Source: Arthrobacter sp. ISL-85 (GTDB lineage Bacteria; Actinomycetota; Actinomycetes; Actinomycetales; Micrococcaceae). From it: DNA of 64,000 nucleotides. Below are positions 32,460-42,143 of the stretch, one piece after another. Under the pieces are notes generated by a model that saw only the letters and a program-made list of their open reading frames with translations, did no database searches and was not told the DNA's origin. Within the stretch, counting starts at the first letter, position 1, and each line of letters opens with the position of its first letter. The stretch spans positions 62,001-126,000 of the forward strand of contig NZ_JAGGPQ010000012.1 in NCBI RefSeq assembly GCF_018613675.1, read 5' to 3'. The position numbers and the translations under genes were made by a program.

Positions 32460-34769
32460 TCAGCCGAAGTACTTCGGCAGCGTCCCTTCGTGGGCTTCCC
32501 GGAGGGCGTCCAGGGACAGGCCCTCCACGCCGTTGATTTCCAGGGCGCCGCTGGCCGCATCCACCACACCGATGCGGGTGTGCGCGAAGCCGCGGGCGGT
32601 GCACATGTCCGTGAAGCGGACTTCCTCGGAACGCGGGACGCCCACGACGGCGCGGCCCTGGGACTCGGAGAAGAGCGCCGTGAACAGGTCTACGCCGTCC
32701 CGGTCCATGATGTCCTGCAGTGCGATCCGGGCACCCACGCCGTAGCGCAGCGAGGACTCCACCAAGGCCGCCGCAAGCCCGCCTTCGGAGAGGTCGTGCG
32801 CGGAGTCGATCATGCCGTCGCGCGAGGCGTTGATCAGGATCTCGCCCAGGGCGCGTTCTGCCTCGAGGTCAACCTTCGGCGGCTGCCCGCCCAGGTGGCC
32901 GCGCATGTTGGCCCACTCGGAGCCGTCCAGCTCGGCGCCGGTGGTGCCCAGCATGTAGATGGCCTGGCCGTCCTCACGCCAGCCCGACGGCGTGCGCCGC
33001 GCGACGTCGTCGAGCTTGCCCAGGACCGCCACCACGGGGGAGGGGTGGATGGGCGTGCTGCCCGTCTGGTTGTACAGCGAGACGTTGCCGCCGGTGACCG
33101 GGATGCCCAGCACCATGCAGGCGTCGGACAGGCCGCGGATAGCCTCAGCCAGCTGCCACATGACATCCGGATCCTCGGGGGAGCCGAAGTTCAGGCAGTC
33201 ACTGACGGCCATGGGGATGGCACCCGCTGTAGCCACGTTGCGGTAGGCCTCGGCCAGCGCCAGCTGCGCGCCGTGGTACGGGTCGAGGTAGGTGTAGCGG
33301 CCATTGGCGTCGGTGGCCAGTGCCACGCCCAGGCCGGTCTCCTCGTCCACACGGACCACGCCGGCGTCATCGGGGAACGCCATGGAGGTGTTGCCGCCCA
33401 CGTAGCGGTCGTACTGGTTGGTGATCCAGGACTTGGAGCACATGTTCGGCGAGGCCACGAGCTCGGTCACGGCCTTGGCCAACTCAGCGGGAGCGGCGGG
33501 GCGGCCTGCATCCTGCACGGAACCGGTGAAGGTGTCGGCCTGGACGGCGTCCTGCCACTCGGGACGGGCAAACGGGCGGTCGTAGACCGGGCCGTCGTGC
33601 GCCACGGTGCGGGGATCGACGTCGACAATCACCTCGCCTTCCCAAGTGATGATCAGGCGGCCGGTGTCCGTCACCTCGCCCAGCCAGGAGTACTCCACGG
33701 CCCACTTGTCCATGACGGCCTGGAACGCTTCCACGTTCTCCGGGGTGACCACGGCCATCATGCGTTCCTGCGACTCGGACATGAGGATCTCGCCCGGGGT
33801 CAGCGTGGGGTCGCGCAGCAGGACGGAAGTCAGCTCAACCTGCATGCCGCCGTCGCCGTTGGACGCGAGCTCAGAGGTGGCACAGGAGATGCCTGCAGCG
33901 CCAAGGTCCTGGATGCCTTCCACCAGGGAGCCCTTGAACAGCTCCAGGCAGCACTCGATGAGGACCTTCTCCGCGAAGGGATCGCCCACCTGCACCGCGG
34001 GGCGCTTGGAGGGCTTGGTGTCGTCGAAGGACTCGGAAGCCAGCACCGAAGCGCCGCCGATGCCGTCACCGCCGGTGCGCGCACCGAACAGGACCACCTT
34101 GTTGCCCTTGCCCGATGCGTTGGCCAGGCGGATGTCCTCATGTCGCATGACGCCGACAGCGAGGGCGTTGACCAGCGGGTTGCCCTGGTAGACGGAGTCG
34201 AACACCATCTCGCCGCCGATGTTGGGCAGGCCCAGGGAGTTGCCGTAGCCGCCGATTCCCGCCACTGCGCCGTGCATGACGCGCGCGGTGTCCGGGTGGT
34301 CGACGGCGCCGAAGCGCAGCGGATCCATCACGGCTACAGGGCGGGCGCCCATGGAGATAATGTCGCGGACAATGCCGCCGATGCCCGTCGCGGCACCCTG
34401 GTAGGGCTCCACGAACGACGGCGAGTTGTGCGACTCGATCTTGAAGGTCACGGCCCAGCCGTCCCCCAGGTTGGTCACGCCGGCGTTTTCGCCGATGCCC
34501 ACCAGCATGTCCTTCTTCATTTCCTCGGTGACCTTCTGGCCGAACTGGCGCAGGTGGTTCTTGGAGGACTTGTAGGAGCAGTGCTCGCTCCACATGACGG
34601 AGTACATGGCCAGCTCGGCGCCGGTGGGGCGGCGGCCCAGGACCTTGAGGATCTCGTCGAACTCGTTCCGCTTCAGGCCAAGCTCGGCCCAAGGCAGCTC
34701 GGTGTCCGGAGTCTTCGCGGCGTTCTCGACGGTGTCGATGTTGAACTTCTTGGTGGTTTCGGTGGTCAC
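32460..34769 (-). CDS. purL: Phosphoribosylformylglycinamidine synthase, PurL subunit
   Basis: Large subunit (769 residues) of the FGAM synthase complex in purine synthesis, small-type PurL that needs PurQ and PurS. Motifs seen: [12 protein letters not shown], the ATP/Mg region [37 protein letters not shown] and [12 protein letters not shown], and [10 protein letters not shown]. It uses FGAR, ATP and ammonia delivered by PurQ. It overlaps purQ by 4 bases and follows purS-purQ, so the three subunits come from one mRNA. Confidence 0.97.
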   Translation of the reverse strand: MTTETTKKFNIDTVENAAKTPDTELPWAELGLKRNEFDEILKVLGRRPTGAELAMYSVMWSEHCSYKSSKNHLRQFGQKVTEEMKKDMLVGIGENAGVTNLGDGWAVTFKIESHNSPSFVEPYQGAATGIGGIVRDIISMGARPVAVMDPLRFGAVDHPDTARVMHGAVAGIGGYGNSLGLPNIGGEMVFDSVYQGNPLVNALAVGVMRHEDIRLANASGKGNKVVLFGARTGGDGIGGASVLASESFDDTKPSKRPAVQVGDPFAEKVLIECCLELFKGSLVEGIQDLGAAGISCATSELASNGDGGMQVELTSVLLRDPTLTPGEILMSESQERMMAVVTPENVEAFQAVMDKWAVEYSWLGEVTDTGRLIITWEGEVIVDVDPRTVAHDGPVYDRPFARPEWQDAVQADTFTGSVQDAGRPAAPAELAKAVTELVASPNMCSKSWITNQYDRYVGGNTSMAFPDDAGVVRVDEETGLGVALATDANGRYTYLDPYHGAQLALAEAYRNVATAGAIPMAVSDCLNFGSPEDPDVMWQLAEAIRGLSDACMVLGIPVTGGNVSLYNQTGSTPIHPSPVVAVLGKLDDVARRTPSGWREDGQAIYMLGTTGAELDGSEWANMRGHLGGQPPKVDLEAERALGEILINASRDGMIDSAHDLSEGGLAAALVESSLRYGVGARIALQDIMDRDGVDLFTALFSESQGRAVVGVPRSEEVRFTDMCTARGFAHTRIGVVDAASGALEINGVEGLSLDALREAHEGTLPKYFG

Positions 34770-35539
34770 TTGTCGCCTCCCACAATCTTGTTCAGTACGG
34801 AGGTGAAGAAGCCGAGTCCGTCGGTGTCCGAACCGCCGATCCCGTCCAGCGATTCGGGGCCGAAGCCCTGCTCAACGGCGTGCTCGGGGTGCGGCATGAG
34901 GCCCACCACGTTGCCGGCCGCGTTGGAAATTCCGGCAATATCGCGGCGGGAACCGTTCGGGTTGAAGCCCACGTAGCGGAACACCACGCGGCCCTCGGCC
35001 TCAAGGGCGTCCAGGGTCTTCTCGTCGGCGATGTACTGGCCGTCCTGGTTCTTCAGCGGGATGGTGATCTCCTGGCCCGCTTCATAGTCCAGCGTCCAGG
35101 CGGTGTTGCTGTTCTCGACGCGCAGCACCTGGTCGCGGCACAGGAATTTCAGGTGGTCGTTCTTGATCATCGAACCGGGCAGCAGGTGCGACTCGGTGAG
35201 GATCTGGAAGCCGTTGCAGATGCCCAGGACGGGCAGCTTGGCGTCACTGTTGGCGGCATCGATGATCCTGGACATCAGCGGTGCGAAGCGGGCGATGGCA
35301 CCGGCACGAAGGTAGTCGCCGTAGGAGAAGCCGCCGGGAATAACGACGGCGTCCACGTCACCGAGCTCGGTGTCGCCGTGCCAGAGTTCGACGGCGGTGG
35401 CACCGGACAGGCGCACGGCGCGGGCGGCGTCCCGGTCATCAAGGGTGCCGGGGAAGGTCACGACGCCGATCCGGGCGCCGGCGAGGCGCGGCTCCGCCGC
35501 AACGGCGATAGCCTCGCCAATCAGGGGAAGTTCAGTCAT
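34766..35539 (-). CDS. purQ: Phosphoribosylformylglycinamidine synthase, PurQ (glutaminase) subunit
   Basis: Class I glutamine amidotransferase of 257 residues. The nucleophile Cys is in [11 protein letters not shown], and the His-Glu pair is in [11 protein letters not shown]. It releases ammonia from glutamine for PurL. About 22 residues ([21 protein letters not shown]) precede the usual [18 protein letters not shown] start of the domain. The start codon lies 1 base after the purS stop, and the end overlaps purL. Confidence 0.96.
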   Translation of the reverse strand: MTELPLIGEAIAVAAEPRLAGARIGVVTFPGTLDDRDAARAVRLSGATAVELWHGDTELGDVDAVVIPGGFSYGDYLRAGAIARFAPLMSRIIDAANSDAKLPVLGICNGFQILTESHLLPGSMIKNDHLKFLCRDQVLRVENSNTAWTLDYEAGQEITIPLKNQDGQYIADEKTLDALEAEGRVVFRYVGFNPNGSRRDIAGISNAAGNVVGLMPHPEHAVEQGFGPESLDGIGGSDTDGLGFFTSVLNKIVGGDK

Positions 35540-35540
35540 C

Positions 35541-35792
35541 TCAGGCCTCGACGACCTCGACGTTGACGACGTCTTCGATCACGGGGTTGGACAGGAGGGT
35601 TTCGGCAGCGTCGCGGGCCTGGGCCAGGATCTCCTCCGTCACCTCGCCGTCGACCGTCAATTCGAAGCGCTTGCCCTGGCGGACAGAGCTGAAGCTGGTG
35701 AAGCCCAGCCGGGGGAGAGCGCCGACGATCGCCTTCCCCTGCGGGTCCAGAATCTCGGGCTTGGGCATGACGTCAACAACGATCCGGGGCAT
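35541..35792 (-). CDS. purS: Phosphoribosylformylglycinamidine synthase, PurS subunit
   Basis: Small bridging subunit (83 residues) that holds PurL and PurQ together and helps channel ammonia. [37 protein letters not shown] and [15 protein letters not shown] are typical. I start at ATG 35792; the frame is open 27 codons further but those have no family resemblance. It heads the purSQL operon. In the 270-base upstream region a -10-like TAGAAT (35930-35935, minus strand) is the only promoter element I see. Confidence 0.95.
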   Translation of the reverse strand: MPRIVVDVMPKPEILDPQGKAIVGALPRLGFTSFSSVRQGKRFELTVDGEVTEEILAQARDAAETLLSNPVIEDVVNVEVVEA

Positions 35793-36062
35793 CCGGCAAC
35801 TCCTGTGCGTGAGCTTGGGTAAGGGCGCAGCGGAGTGGTGCCGTCTCACGCCGTACCGGGTGTCCGGGGACAAGGGGTCCCTTGCGTTGGTTCACCATGA
35901 GGTGGGGCGCTCCGCGAGCTTGCTTCACCATTCTACCGGCCCGGGCGCATCGCTTTGCATCCCGGGGGTCCATGGAGCGGAGGGGGGCAAAACCTAGGGC
36001 CTGCGGGTAGTTTTGCGGGTGTGGTTCTGGAGTTGCCGGTAGGCCTTCACTAGGATTGCTGG

Positions 36063-36248
36063 ATGGCAGAGAATTCGAAGTCCGTGCTGTTGCCGGTGGT
36101 TGCTGCTGCCGTGTTCGCCGGCTTGGGCCGGATGGTGTTCCAGAAGGTGAAGGCGGACCGGTTGGCCCGCGAGACCCGGGTGGCCGGCCCGGTGGATGAA
36201 AAGACCAGGCAATGGATCAGTGATGTGGTGCGCACGCCCCGGCAGTAG
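36063..36248 (+). CDS. Small single-helix membrane protein
   Basis: A 61-residue protein with one hydrophobic segment (SVLLPVVAAAVFAGLGRMVF, about residues 7-26), followed by a positive stretch and a polar tail. No family recognised. TAGGAT lies 6 bases before the ATG, so a leaderless mRNA is likely, and a terminator follows the stop, which supports a real gene. Confidence 0.65.
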   Translation: MAENSKSVLLPVVAAAVFAGLGRMVFQKVKADRLARETRVAGPVDEKTRQWISDVVRTPRQ

Positions 36249-36274
36249 CGCGCACAACCATACCGCTCGTTGCA

Positions 36275-36300
36275 GGGCGTCCTTCGGGGCGCCCTTTTTT
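36275..36300 (+). terminator. Rho-independent terminator
   Basis: Hairpin GGGCGTCC-TTCG-GGGCGCCC (36275-36294) with one G-T pair, then TTTTTT. Confidence 0.9.
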
Positions 36301-36408
36301 GTACCTTTATTCTTTCGGACCCCCCCGTATGACAAGCGGAATTTTCCAAATGTGCTCTATGTCATATCGCGCTCTCAGTCTGTACTGTGTGAACAATCTG
36401 GTCTCAGC

Positions 36409-36429
36409 AAATTACAAAACCTGTAATTT
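36409..36429. promoter_or_regulatory. AT-rich operator-like palindrome before the subtilase gene
   Basis: Perfect 8-base arms AAATTACA (36409-36416) and TGTAATTT (36422-36429) with a 5-base spacer. The region around it (about 36330-36430) is markedly AT-rich for this genome. It lies 65 bases before the subtilase start and looks like a regulator site. Confidence 0.5.
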
Positions 36430-36493
36430 CCGCTGCAACCAGTGGTTCGGGGCGCCCACCAAGTCGGGGCGGCACATCGTGAAAGGGTTGCAC

Positions 36494-39400
36494 GTGAAAT
36501 CAACTGGACAGAGCCCCTCGCGGGCTGGGGGACTCCGGAAAGCGGCCGCGCTGGCCGTCGGGTTGCCCCTGATCCTGAGTTCGCTGGCAGTGGGTCCCGC
36601 TTCGGCAGCGCCTGACGTCCAGGGTGCGGGAAACGCCTCCTCCAGCGCAAAGGACAGTCAATTCAAGGACGGCCGGTACATTGTGGTACTTGCCGGCCCT
36701 GCCGCCGCGGCTTACGAGGGGGGAACTGCCGGGTTGGGTGCAACCAAACCGCAGCAGGGCCGGAAGCTGGACGCCGCCAGTCCCAACTACAAGGCCTACG
36801 ACGCCCACCTGCGCACACAGCAGCGTGACGTCGCAGCTGCCCAGGGAGTCACCCCAGCCAGGCAGTACACTGCCGCCCTGAACGGGTTCACGGCGGAACT
36901 GACTGCGGCGCAGGCGGGAGCCCTGTCGAAGGACAGCCGGGTCCTGGCGGTGGCACCGGACGTCGAGAACAAGCCCGACTACACCACCACCGACTTCCTC
37001 AAGCTCACCGGGCCTGACGGCGCCTGGGCCAAGCAGTTCGGTGGAGAGGCAAACGCCGGCAAAGGCGTAGTGGTAGGCGTCATCGATTCCGGCTACGCAC
37101 CGGACAACCCCTTCCTCCAGGGGGAACCGCTGAAGCCGCTGCAGGGCAACCCCCAGGTCGGCGTCCCCTACCGCACCGGTGACGGCAAGATCGCCATGCT
37201 CAAGGCGGACGGCACCACTTTCGAGGGCGAATGTCAAAAGGGCCAGGGGACCGGAGCAGCCTTTGACGGATCGCTCTGCAACTCCAAGGTGATTGGCGCG
37301 CGCTATTTCGCGGATTCCTTCCTCCAGTACGTGGCACCGGGAAACCGGGCCCCGGAAGAGCAGATCTCCCCGGTGGACGTGGGCAGCCATGGCACCCACA
37401 CCGCCACCACGGCCGCCGGCAACGCCAATATCGAACAGGTGATCGACGGAGCCAGCTTCGGAAAGGGCTCCGGCGTGGCCCCCGCCGCCAAGGTCTCCGT
37501 CTACAAAGTCTGCTGGGAGGACACCAGCCCGGACACCGGTGGCTGCTACTCCTCCGCTTCGGTTGAGGCGGTGGACGCAGCCATCAAGGACGGCGTCGAC
37601 GTCCTGAACTACTCCATTTCGGGCAACAACGACAGCACTACCGATCCTGTGGCGCTGGCATTCCTGAACGCTGCAGCCGCCGGCATCTTTGTCTCGGCCT
37701 CGGCAGGAAACTCCGGCCCCACGGCCTCCACCGTGAACCACGCTTCTCCGTGGCTGACCACGGTGGCTGCGGCAACCTTTCCCAGCGAGCTGGTGGGAAC
37801 GGTCAAGGTATCTGACGGATCGTTGTACCGCGGCGCGTCCATTATGAAGTCTGAAGTCGTGGACAAGCCGGTCGTCGTGGCTGCTGCTGCCGCCGCCCCT
37901 GGGGCGGCAAACCCCAACCTCTGCGGCCCGGGAACCCTCGACGCCACCAGAGTTGCGGGCAAGGTAGTAGTCTGCGACCGCGGAGTAGTGGACCGGACCG
38001 CCAAGAGCAAGGAAGTCCTGGACAAGGGCGGCGTGGGCATGATCCTGGTGAACCTCACCAGCAGCTCCGAGGATGCCGACAACCACGTCGTTCCCACGGT
38101 CCACGTCAACGCTCCCAAGAGCCTGGAACTGAAGTCCAAGCTGGAAGGCAACGCAGCGCTGACTGTAAGCCTGGTCAAGGGTGATTTGACCGGCCTGCCC
38201 CCGGCACCGGCACCCCAAATTGCCGGCTTCTCTTCCCGCGGGCCTACCCTCGCATCCGGCGGTGACCTGCTCAAGCCGGACATCTCCGCCCCGGGCGTCA
38301 ACGTCCTGGCCGGCGTCTCCACCATCGGCAATCACGGCGCCCAGTTCGGATTCATGTCCGGCACGTCCATGGCCGCACCGCACATCTCCGGCTTCGGGGC
38401 GCTGGTGCTGGGCAAGCAGCCCAAGTGGACCCCCGCCATGGTGAAGTCCGCCATGATGACCACCGCCTACCCTCTGGTCAACGCTGACGGCACCCCCAAC
38501 ACGGACCCGTTCCAGGGCGGTGCCGGGCACATCGATGCCACCCGTGTCCTCGACCCGGGACTGGTTTACGACTCAGGGATGCAGGACTGGCTCGGTTTCC
38601 TGAACGGCCAGGGAGTGGACACCGGAGCGCCACAGGCAGGCACCATTGCTGCCCGCGACCTCAACCTGCCCTCCATTGCCCTGGGCAGCCTGGTGGGGGA
38701 AGTCCAGGTGAAGCGCAAGCTGACCGCCTTGGTTCCAGGCATGTACCGTCCCGAGGTGAACATGCCGGGCTTCAACGTCAATGTTGAACCCAAGGCCCTG
38801 AACTTCGCCAAGGCCGGCCAGACCCGTGAAGTGACCGTGACCATTCGGAACGTCAGCGCACCCGTCGGTAAGTTCACCACCGGCAGCCTCACCTGGAAGG
38901 GCCCCCGGACGGTGACGTCACCGATCGCCATCCGCCCGGTGGATGCCCAGATCGCCCCGGCGTTCTCCTTCAGCTCGGCCACCGGCACCGGCAGCGGGAC
39001 CATGGGCCTCGTGTCCGGCTCGGACAGCCCCATCGCTGTCGGGGTGGAGGGCCTGGCGCCGGTGAGCCAAACCGCGGTTACCAAGACGCCGGGCGCGTAC
39101 GCCGCTACCAATGACGCGCACAACGCCCTGCTGCAGGTGAAAGTGCCGGCGGGCGCCTCGTCGGCCCGGCTGGGCGTCCAGGCGCAGTCGAACGACGTCG
39201 ACTGGGACATGGTGGTCTACGCACCAAACGGTTCGGGCGGCCTGACGGCGACCCAGGTGGCGACCGCGTCTGCCAGTGAGTTCCTGGACATCGAGTCGCC
39301 GCGGGCGGGGACCTACTACGTAGTGGCCAACCTGTACGCCACACCGGACAACGGGCCGGCCACGGCTTCCGTCCAGGCCGTGACGTTCGCAGGTGACGCG

Positions 39401-39625
39401 GGCAACCTGACGGTGACCCCGAACCCCATCGTTGCGCCGAACGGAACGGCCACCTCGGCCGCCCTGAACTGGACAGGCCTTTCTGATGGGTCCTACTTGT
39501 CCAGGCTGAGCCTTGGCAGCAACGGCATCAAGACCTGGGTGAACGTCCAGGTGGGAGCGGGTTCGGCCCCTGCCCCGGCCGGCGCTCCGCAGCTTGGATT
39601 GGCCCAGGCGGTACCCGGCACCTGA
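36494..39625 (+). CDS. Secreted subtilisin-like serine protease (S8 family)
   Basis: A 1043-residue exported protease. A signal peptide (basic start, hydrophobic LAVGLPLILSSLAVG, ASA-type site near residue 35-38) is followed by an I9 propeptide (YIVVLAGPAAAAYE...QYTAALNGFTAEL). The catalytic triad is D198 (VIDSGYAP), H299 (GSHGTHTA) and S625 (SGTSMAAPH). A PA domain is inserted between H and S (about residues 455-560). The C-terminus has an Fn3-like part (REVTVTIRNVSAPVGKF) and a beta-rich repeat-like tail. GTG 36494 is chosen because AAAGGG lies 6 bases upstream; the frame is open further. Two subtilisin-inhibitor-like genes lie just downstream. Confidence 0.94.
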   Translation: MKSTGQSPSRAGGLRKAAALAVGLPLILSSLAVGPASAAPDVQGAGNASSSAKDSQFKDGRYIVVLAGPAAAAYEGGTAGLGATKPQQGRKLDAASPNYKAYDAHLRTQQRDVAAAQGVTPARQYTAALNGFTAELTAAQAGALSKDSRVLAVAPDVENKPDYTTTDFLKLTGPDGAWAKQFGGEANAGKGVVVGVIDSGYAPDNPFLQGEPLKPLQGNPQVGVPYRTGDGKIAMLKADGTTFEGECQKGQGTGAAFDGSLCNSKVIGARYFADSFLQYVAPGNRAPEEQISPVDVGSHGTHTATTAAGNANIEQVIDGASFGKGSGVAPAAKVSVYKVCWEDTSPDTGGCYSSASVEAVDAAIKDGVDVLNYSISGNNDSTTDPVALAFLNAAAAGIFVSASAGNSGPTASTVNHASPWLTTVAAATFPSELVGTVKVSDGSLYRGASIMKSEVVDKPVVVAAAAAAPGAANPNLCGPGTLDATRVAGKVVVCDRGVVDRTAKSKEVLDKGGVGMILVNLTSSSEDADNHVVPTVHVNAPKSLELKSKLEGNAALTVSLVKGDLTGLPPAPAPQIAGFSSRGPTLASGGDLLKPDISAPGVNVLAGVSTIGNHGAQFGFMSGTSMAAPHISGFGALVLGKQPKWTPAMVKSAMMTTAYPLVNADGTPNTDPFQGGAGHIDATRVLDPGLVYDSGMQDWLGFLNGQGVDTGAPQAGTIAARDLNLPSIALGSLVGEVQVKRKLTALVPGMYRPEVNMPGFNVNVEPKALNFAKAGQTREVTVTIRNVSAPVGKFTTGSLTWKGPRTVTSPIAIRPVDAQIAPAFSFSSATGTGSGTMGLVSGSDSPIAVGVEGLAPVSQTAVTKTPGAYAATNDAHNALLQVKVPAGASSARLGVQAQSNDVDWDMVVYAPNGSGGLTATQVATASASEFLDIESPRAGTYYVVANLYATPDNGPATASVQAVTFAGDAGNLTVTPNPIVAPNGTATSAALNWTGLSDGSYLSRLSLGSNGIKTWVNVQVGAGSAPAPAGAPQLGLAQAVPGT

Positions 39626-39644
39626 AGCGGATAGGCATGGGGGA

Positions 39645-39681
39645 GGTCCCGGGCGGTCGTCAGGCCGCCCGGGACCTTTTT
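39645..39681 (+). terminator. Rho-independent terminator of the subtilase gene
   Basis: Perfect 12-base arms (39645-39656 and 39665-39676), 8-base loop, then TTTTT. Confidence 0.92.
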
Positions 39682-39714
39682 GTTCCTTCCGCTTTTCCGT
39701 GCCGCCGGAGGAAG

Positions 39715-40047
39715 CTACGTGGCGGTCCCGCCCAGCAAGGGGCCCATGGTTCTCCAGCGCGCGATTTCGCAGCCGTCGGTACGGGTGAAGGTAGCGTGGA
39801 CGGCGCGCCCACGGAATGTACCGGTGACCACGGCAACCTGCGGCCCGCCGTACTGCTGCGTGCACAGCCTGGGCGGTCCGGGCTTGGGGAAAAAGATGTC
39901 CTCGCCGAACCGCCCCACAGCGGCCAGGGCCGCCACGGGCTCCGGCAGGGTGGTCCCGGCAGCCGGGTTCCCGTCCTGGGATACCAGCCGGAACACGTGT
40001 TCGGGGGCATCCGGGTGGTCACGGATGCTGATGGTCAGGTCGATCAC
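39715..40047 (-). CDS. Subtilisin-inhibitor-like (SSI-type) small protein
   Basis: A 110-residue protein. The second half CTQQYGGPQVAVVTGTFRG, then FTRTDGCEIARW, matches the reactive-loop half of Streptomyces subtilisin inhibitor (C-P-M-V-Y-D-P...G...F-x-N-x-CE pattern). The first cysteine pair of SSI is absent, leaving one possible disulfide. There is no signal peptide from ATG 40047, so it may be intracellular or a partial inhibitor. It overlaps the upstream gene by 4 bases. Related to the protein at 40954-41517. Confidence 0.65.
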   Translation of the reverse strand: MIDLTISIRDHPDAPEHVFRLVSQDGNPAAGTTLPEPVAALAAVGRFGEDIFFPKPGPPRLCTQQYGGPQVAVVTGTFRGRAVHATFTRTDGCEIARWRTMGPLLGGTAT

Positions 40048-40997
40048 CGTGGTGCTCCTTCTGACATGGCCCCAAGTTCTGCCGCCAGTCTTTCGCGCAG
40101 GACCCCCGCTTCCGCTGCGAACGAGCGCTGGTGTTCAACATAGGCAGCCTTGCCGTGGGGCGTCTCGATGGGGATGGCGGGATAGCCCCAGTCGGCCAGG
40201 TCGTACGGGGATGCCTGCATATCCATTGCCCTGATCCGCCAGGACAGCTCAAAGCAGTCCATCACCAGTTCGCTGGGCAGCGCCGGCAGCAGCTTGTACG
40301 CCCATTTGTAGAGGTCCATGTTGGCGTGCAGGCATCCCGGCTGCTCCATGTGCCGCTGCGACGCCCGGCTGGGGGAATGCTCGTTGAGCGGGATGGCATC
40401 CGGCGTATAGAACCGGAACGCGTCGAAATGGGTGCAGCGGATCCTGTTGTCCTCCACCACCTTGTCCGTACCGGCCGGCCCCAGCCGCAGTTGCAGGTAT
40501 TCATGACGGAGGTCGAACTTGTCCTGCCGGTAGACCATGGCCCACTCGTGGAGGCCGAAGCAGCCGAACTGGGCCGGCCTGGCGGCAGTGCCGCGAAGGA
40601 TGACGCCGGCGAAGGCCACTGCATCCTTGCGGTCGGCCAAGAAGGCGCCCCGATCGAAGGTGACCGCGGTGCTTCCCGCAGCCAGCCCCAACGAGGCAAG
40701 CTCGCCGTCGTCGAGCATCCGGTAATGCTTCCAACCAAGCCGTTCCGTGGCTGGAGGGCCGGTAAGGACTGCCCTGGCGCCGGGATGCCAGCGCTTCAGC
40801 TGGCCGGGCTTTTGGGTGTAATAGGTGAAGAGGAAATCCTCCACAGGGTGCTTCTGGCCCGCGGACCGCCGGGCCAAGTAGGGATCGGCATAGCGGCTGA
40901 CGCGCTCCAGGTGGGCCTCTTCCCTTGCCCAGGCACTCTCCGCCGCCAGCAGCCTAAGAGGCTCCACCGGATGCGCCCAATACGTCCTTGGCGGCAT
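40044..40997 (-). CDS. Putative 3-methyladenine DNA glycosylase-type protein
   Basis: A 317-residue protein of an actinobacterial family that is usually annotated as 3-methyladenine DNA glycosylase, with no proven activity that I know of. Typical blocks are DPYLARRSAGQKHPVEDFLFTYYTQKPGQLKRWHPG in adjoining parts, LHEWAMVYRQ, RCTHFDAFRFYTPDA and QPGCLHANMDLYKWAYKL. Start uncertain: ATG 40997 overlaps the SSI-like gene upstream by 44 bases, while GTG 40967 would overlap by 14. It lies between two SSI-like genes, coupled to the second. Confidence 0.7.
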   Translation of the reverse strand: MPPRTYWAHPVEPLRLLAAESAWAREEAHLERVSRYADPYLARRSAGQKHPVEDFLFTYYTQKPGQLKRWHPGARAVLTGPPATERLGWKHYRMLDDGELASLGLAAGSTAVTFDRGAFLADRKDAVAFAGVILRGTAARPAQFGCFGLHEWAMVYRQDKFDLRHEYLQLRLGPAGTDKVVEDNRIRCTHFDAFRFYTPDAIPLNEHSPSRASQRHMEQPGCLHANMDLYKWAYKLLPALPSELVMDCFELSWRIRAMDMQASPYDLADWGYPAIPIETPHGKAAYVEHQRSFAAEAGVLRERLAAELGAMSEGAPR

Positions 40998-41517
40998 CCC
41001 ACGCGCTGATCTCGCATCCGTTGGTCCGCGCAAAGGATGAGTCCACGGCAACACCGTCCACCATCCCGGTGACTGCCGCCTTCTGGGGGCCGCCGTACTG
41101 CTGCGTGCACGGCTGGGAGGTTCCCGGTGCCGCCGGAGCCAGGATGCCTGGGTTGGCTTTCAGTGCCGAGCAGGCGGCAGCGGCATTGGGATGACTGCTT
41201 TCCGCGGCCGGTGTCCCTGAGGTGCAGACCAGGGTGTAGTCCACTTCCGGTGCGCCCTGGGACGGCACAACAGTGATGGCGAGTTCGGCATTACCTTGCC
41301 CCGGGCCATCGCCTGGCCGGGACGTAGCGGGGGCGGGGGCCGGCACCGAGGTTTCCGTATCGGGGGAGGGAGCGGCCGGGCCGGCGGGAGAAGGGTTGGC
41401 CGAGGAGGTGGAAGGGGCTGTTGACGGGGACGTGCCGCTGTCAGGAGTGCCGCTGCAACCGGAGATCAGCCCGGCGCCAACCGCCAGCAATGCTGCGAGC
41501 ATCCGAGTCTTCCGCAT
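40954..41517 (-). CDS. Secreted SSI-like (subtilisin inhibitor-type) lipoprotein
   Basis: A 187-residue protein. MRKTRMLAALLAVGAGLISGC gives a lipoprotein signal (LISGC box). A Pro/Ser/Thr-rich linker of about 55 residues follows. The C-terminal 110 residues match the SSI fold: LVCTSG, SSHPNAAAACSAL, PCTQQYGGPQKAAVTG and FARTNGCEISAW. Its four mature cysteines can form the two SSI disulfides. The P1-equivalent residue in CTQQY would be Gln. It may inhibit a secreted serine protease, perhaps the neighbouring subtilase (inference). A TAGAAT box (41543-41548, minus strand) lies upstream. Confidence 0.75.
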   Translation of the reverse strand: MRKTRMLAALLAVGAGLISGCSGTPDSGTSPSTAPSTSSANPSPAGPAAPSPDTETSVPAPAPATSRPGDGPGQGNAELAITVVPSQGAPEVDYTLVCTSGTPAAESSHPNAAAACSALKANPGILAPAAPGTSQPCTQQYGGPQKAAVTGMVDGVAVDSSFARTNGCEISAWDAAKDVLGASGGAS

Positions 41518-41592
41518 CGGGCCACCTCTCCTTCGTCCAGTAATTCTAGTCGCTTGGCCAATGCCGGCAGGTTTCTGTTTGGCCGCAATCAC

Positions 41593-42066
41593 TCACCGGG
41601 AGGTGGCGGCAATCAGTCCCATCATGGACGCGTGCAGTTCGGTGACCTGGTCCCGGGTCAACCCCAGCCGCTCCATCATGGTTCCCGGCACCTGCAGGGC
41701 CTGCTGCCGCAGGGCGGCTCCTTTGGGAGTCAGTTCGACGGCGAGTGCGCGCTCGTTGCCATCGGCGCGGCGCCGCGTGATCAGCTCCGCTGCTTCCAGC
41801 CGGCGCAGGAGCGGGGAGATGGTGGCCGGTTCCTGGGCGAGGGCCTCGCTGATGTTCCGTACGGTGCGGGGGCTGTCTTCCCACAGGCAGAGCATTACCA
41901 GGTACTGCGGATGGGTGAGGTTGAGTTTTTCGAGCACAGGCTTGTAGGCGCCCACCACGCTGCGGGCCGCCACCGTCAGCGCAAAACAGAGCTGATGTTC
42001 AAGCAGCAGGTCTTCGTCATGAGCGGGGTCTGTTACTTCTGAGTCCGTTGCCGCTGCAGCAGTCAT
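41593..42066 (-). CDS. MarR-family regulator, OhrR-like
   Basis: A 157-residue winged-helix regulator. The N-terminal LEHQLCFALTVAARSVVGAYKPVLEKLNLTHPQYLVML closely follows OhrR, including the redox-sensing Cys in QLCFAL. OhrR represses in reduced state and releases DNA on organic peroxide oxidation. Start 42066 has TTGGAGGG. No ohr gene is next to it; instead a small protein of unknown function is divergent. A CTAATCATTAG palindrome lies 23-33 bases upstream and may be its operator. Confidence 0.85.
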   Translation of the reverse strand: MTAAAATDSEVTDPAHDEDLLLEHQLCFALTVAARSVVGAYKPVLEKLNLTHPQYLVMLCLWEDSPRTVRNISEALAQEPATISPLLRRLEAAELITRRRADGNERALAVELTPKGAALRQQALQVPGTMMERLGLTRDQVTELHASMMGLIAATSR

Positions 42067-42088
42067 TTGCCCTCCAACTGTTAGTGCC

Positions 42089-42099
42089 CTAATCATTAG
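42089..42099. promoter_or_regulatory. Candidate MarR/OhrR operator
   Basis: Perfect palindrome CTAATcATTAG (42089-42099) between the regulator and the divergent small gene. AT-rich compared with the surroundings. Confidence 0.45.
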
Positions 42100-42143
42100 T
42101 GTACATTTATTGCAGGTTAACACTGAGTGGAAGGAACCTCTTC

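Noticed and set aside
32118..34976. A 952-codon open frame on the plus strand
   Set aside because: Antisense to purL, with a low-complexity His/Gly/Val composition typical of shadow frames.
36500..38530. A 676-codon open frame on the minus strand
   Set aside because: Antisense to the subtilase, which has complete catalytic motifs.
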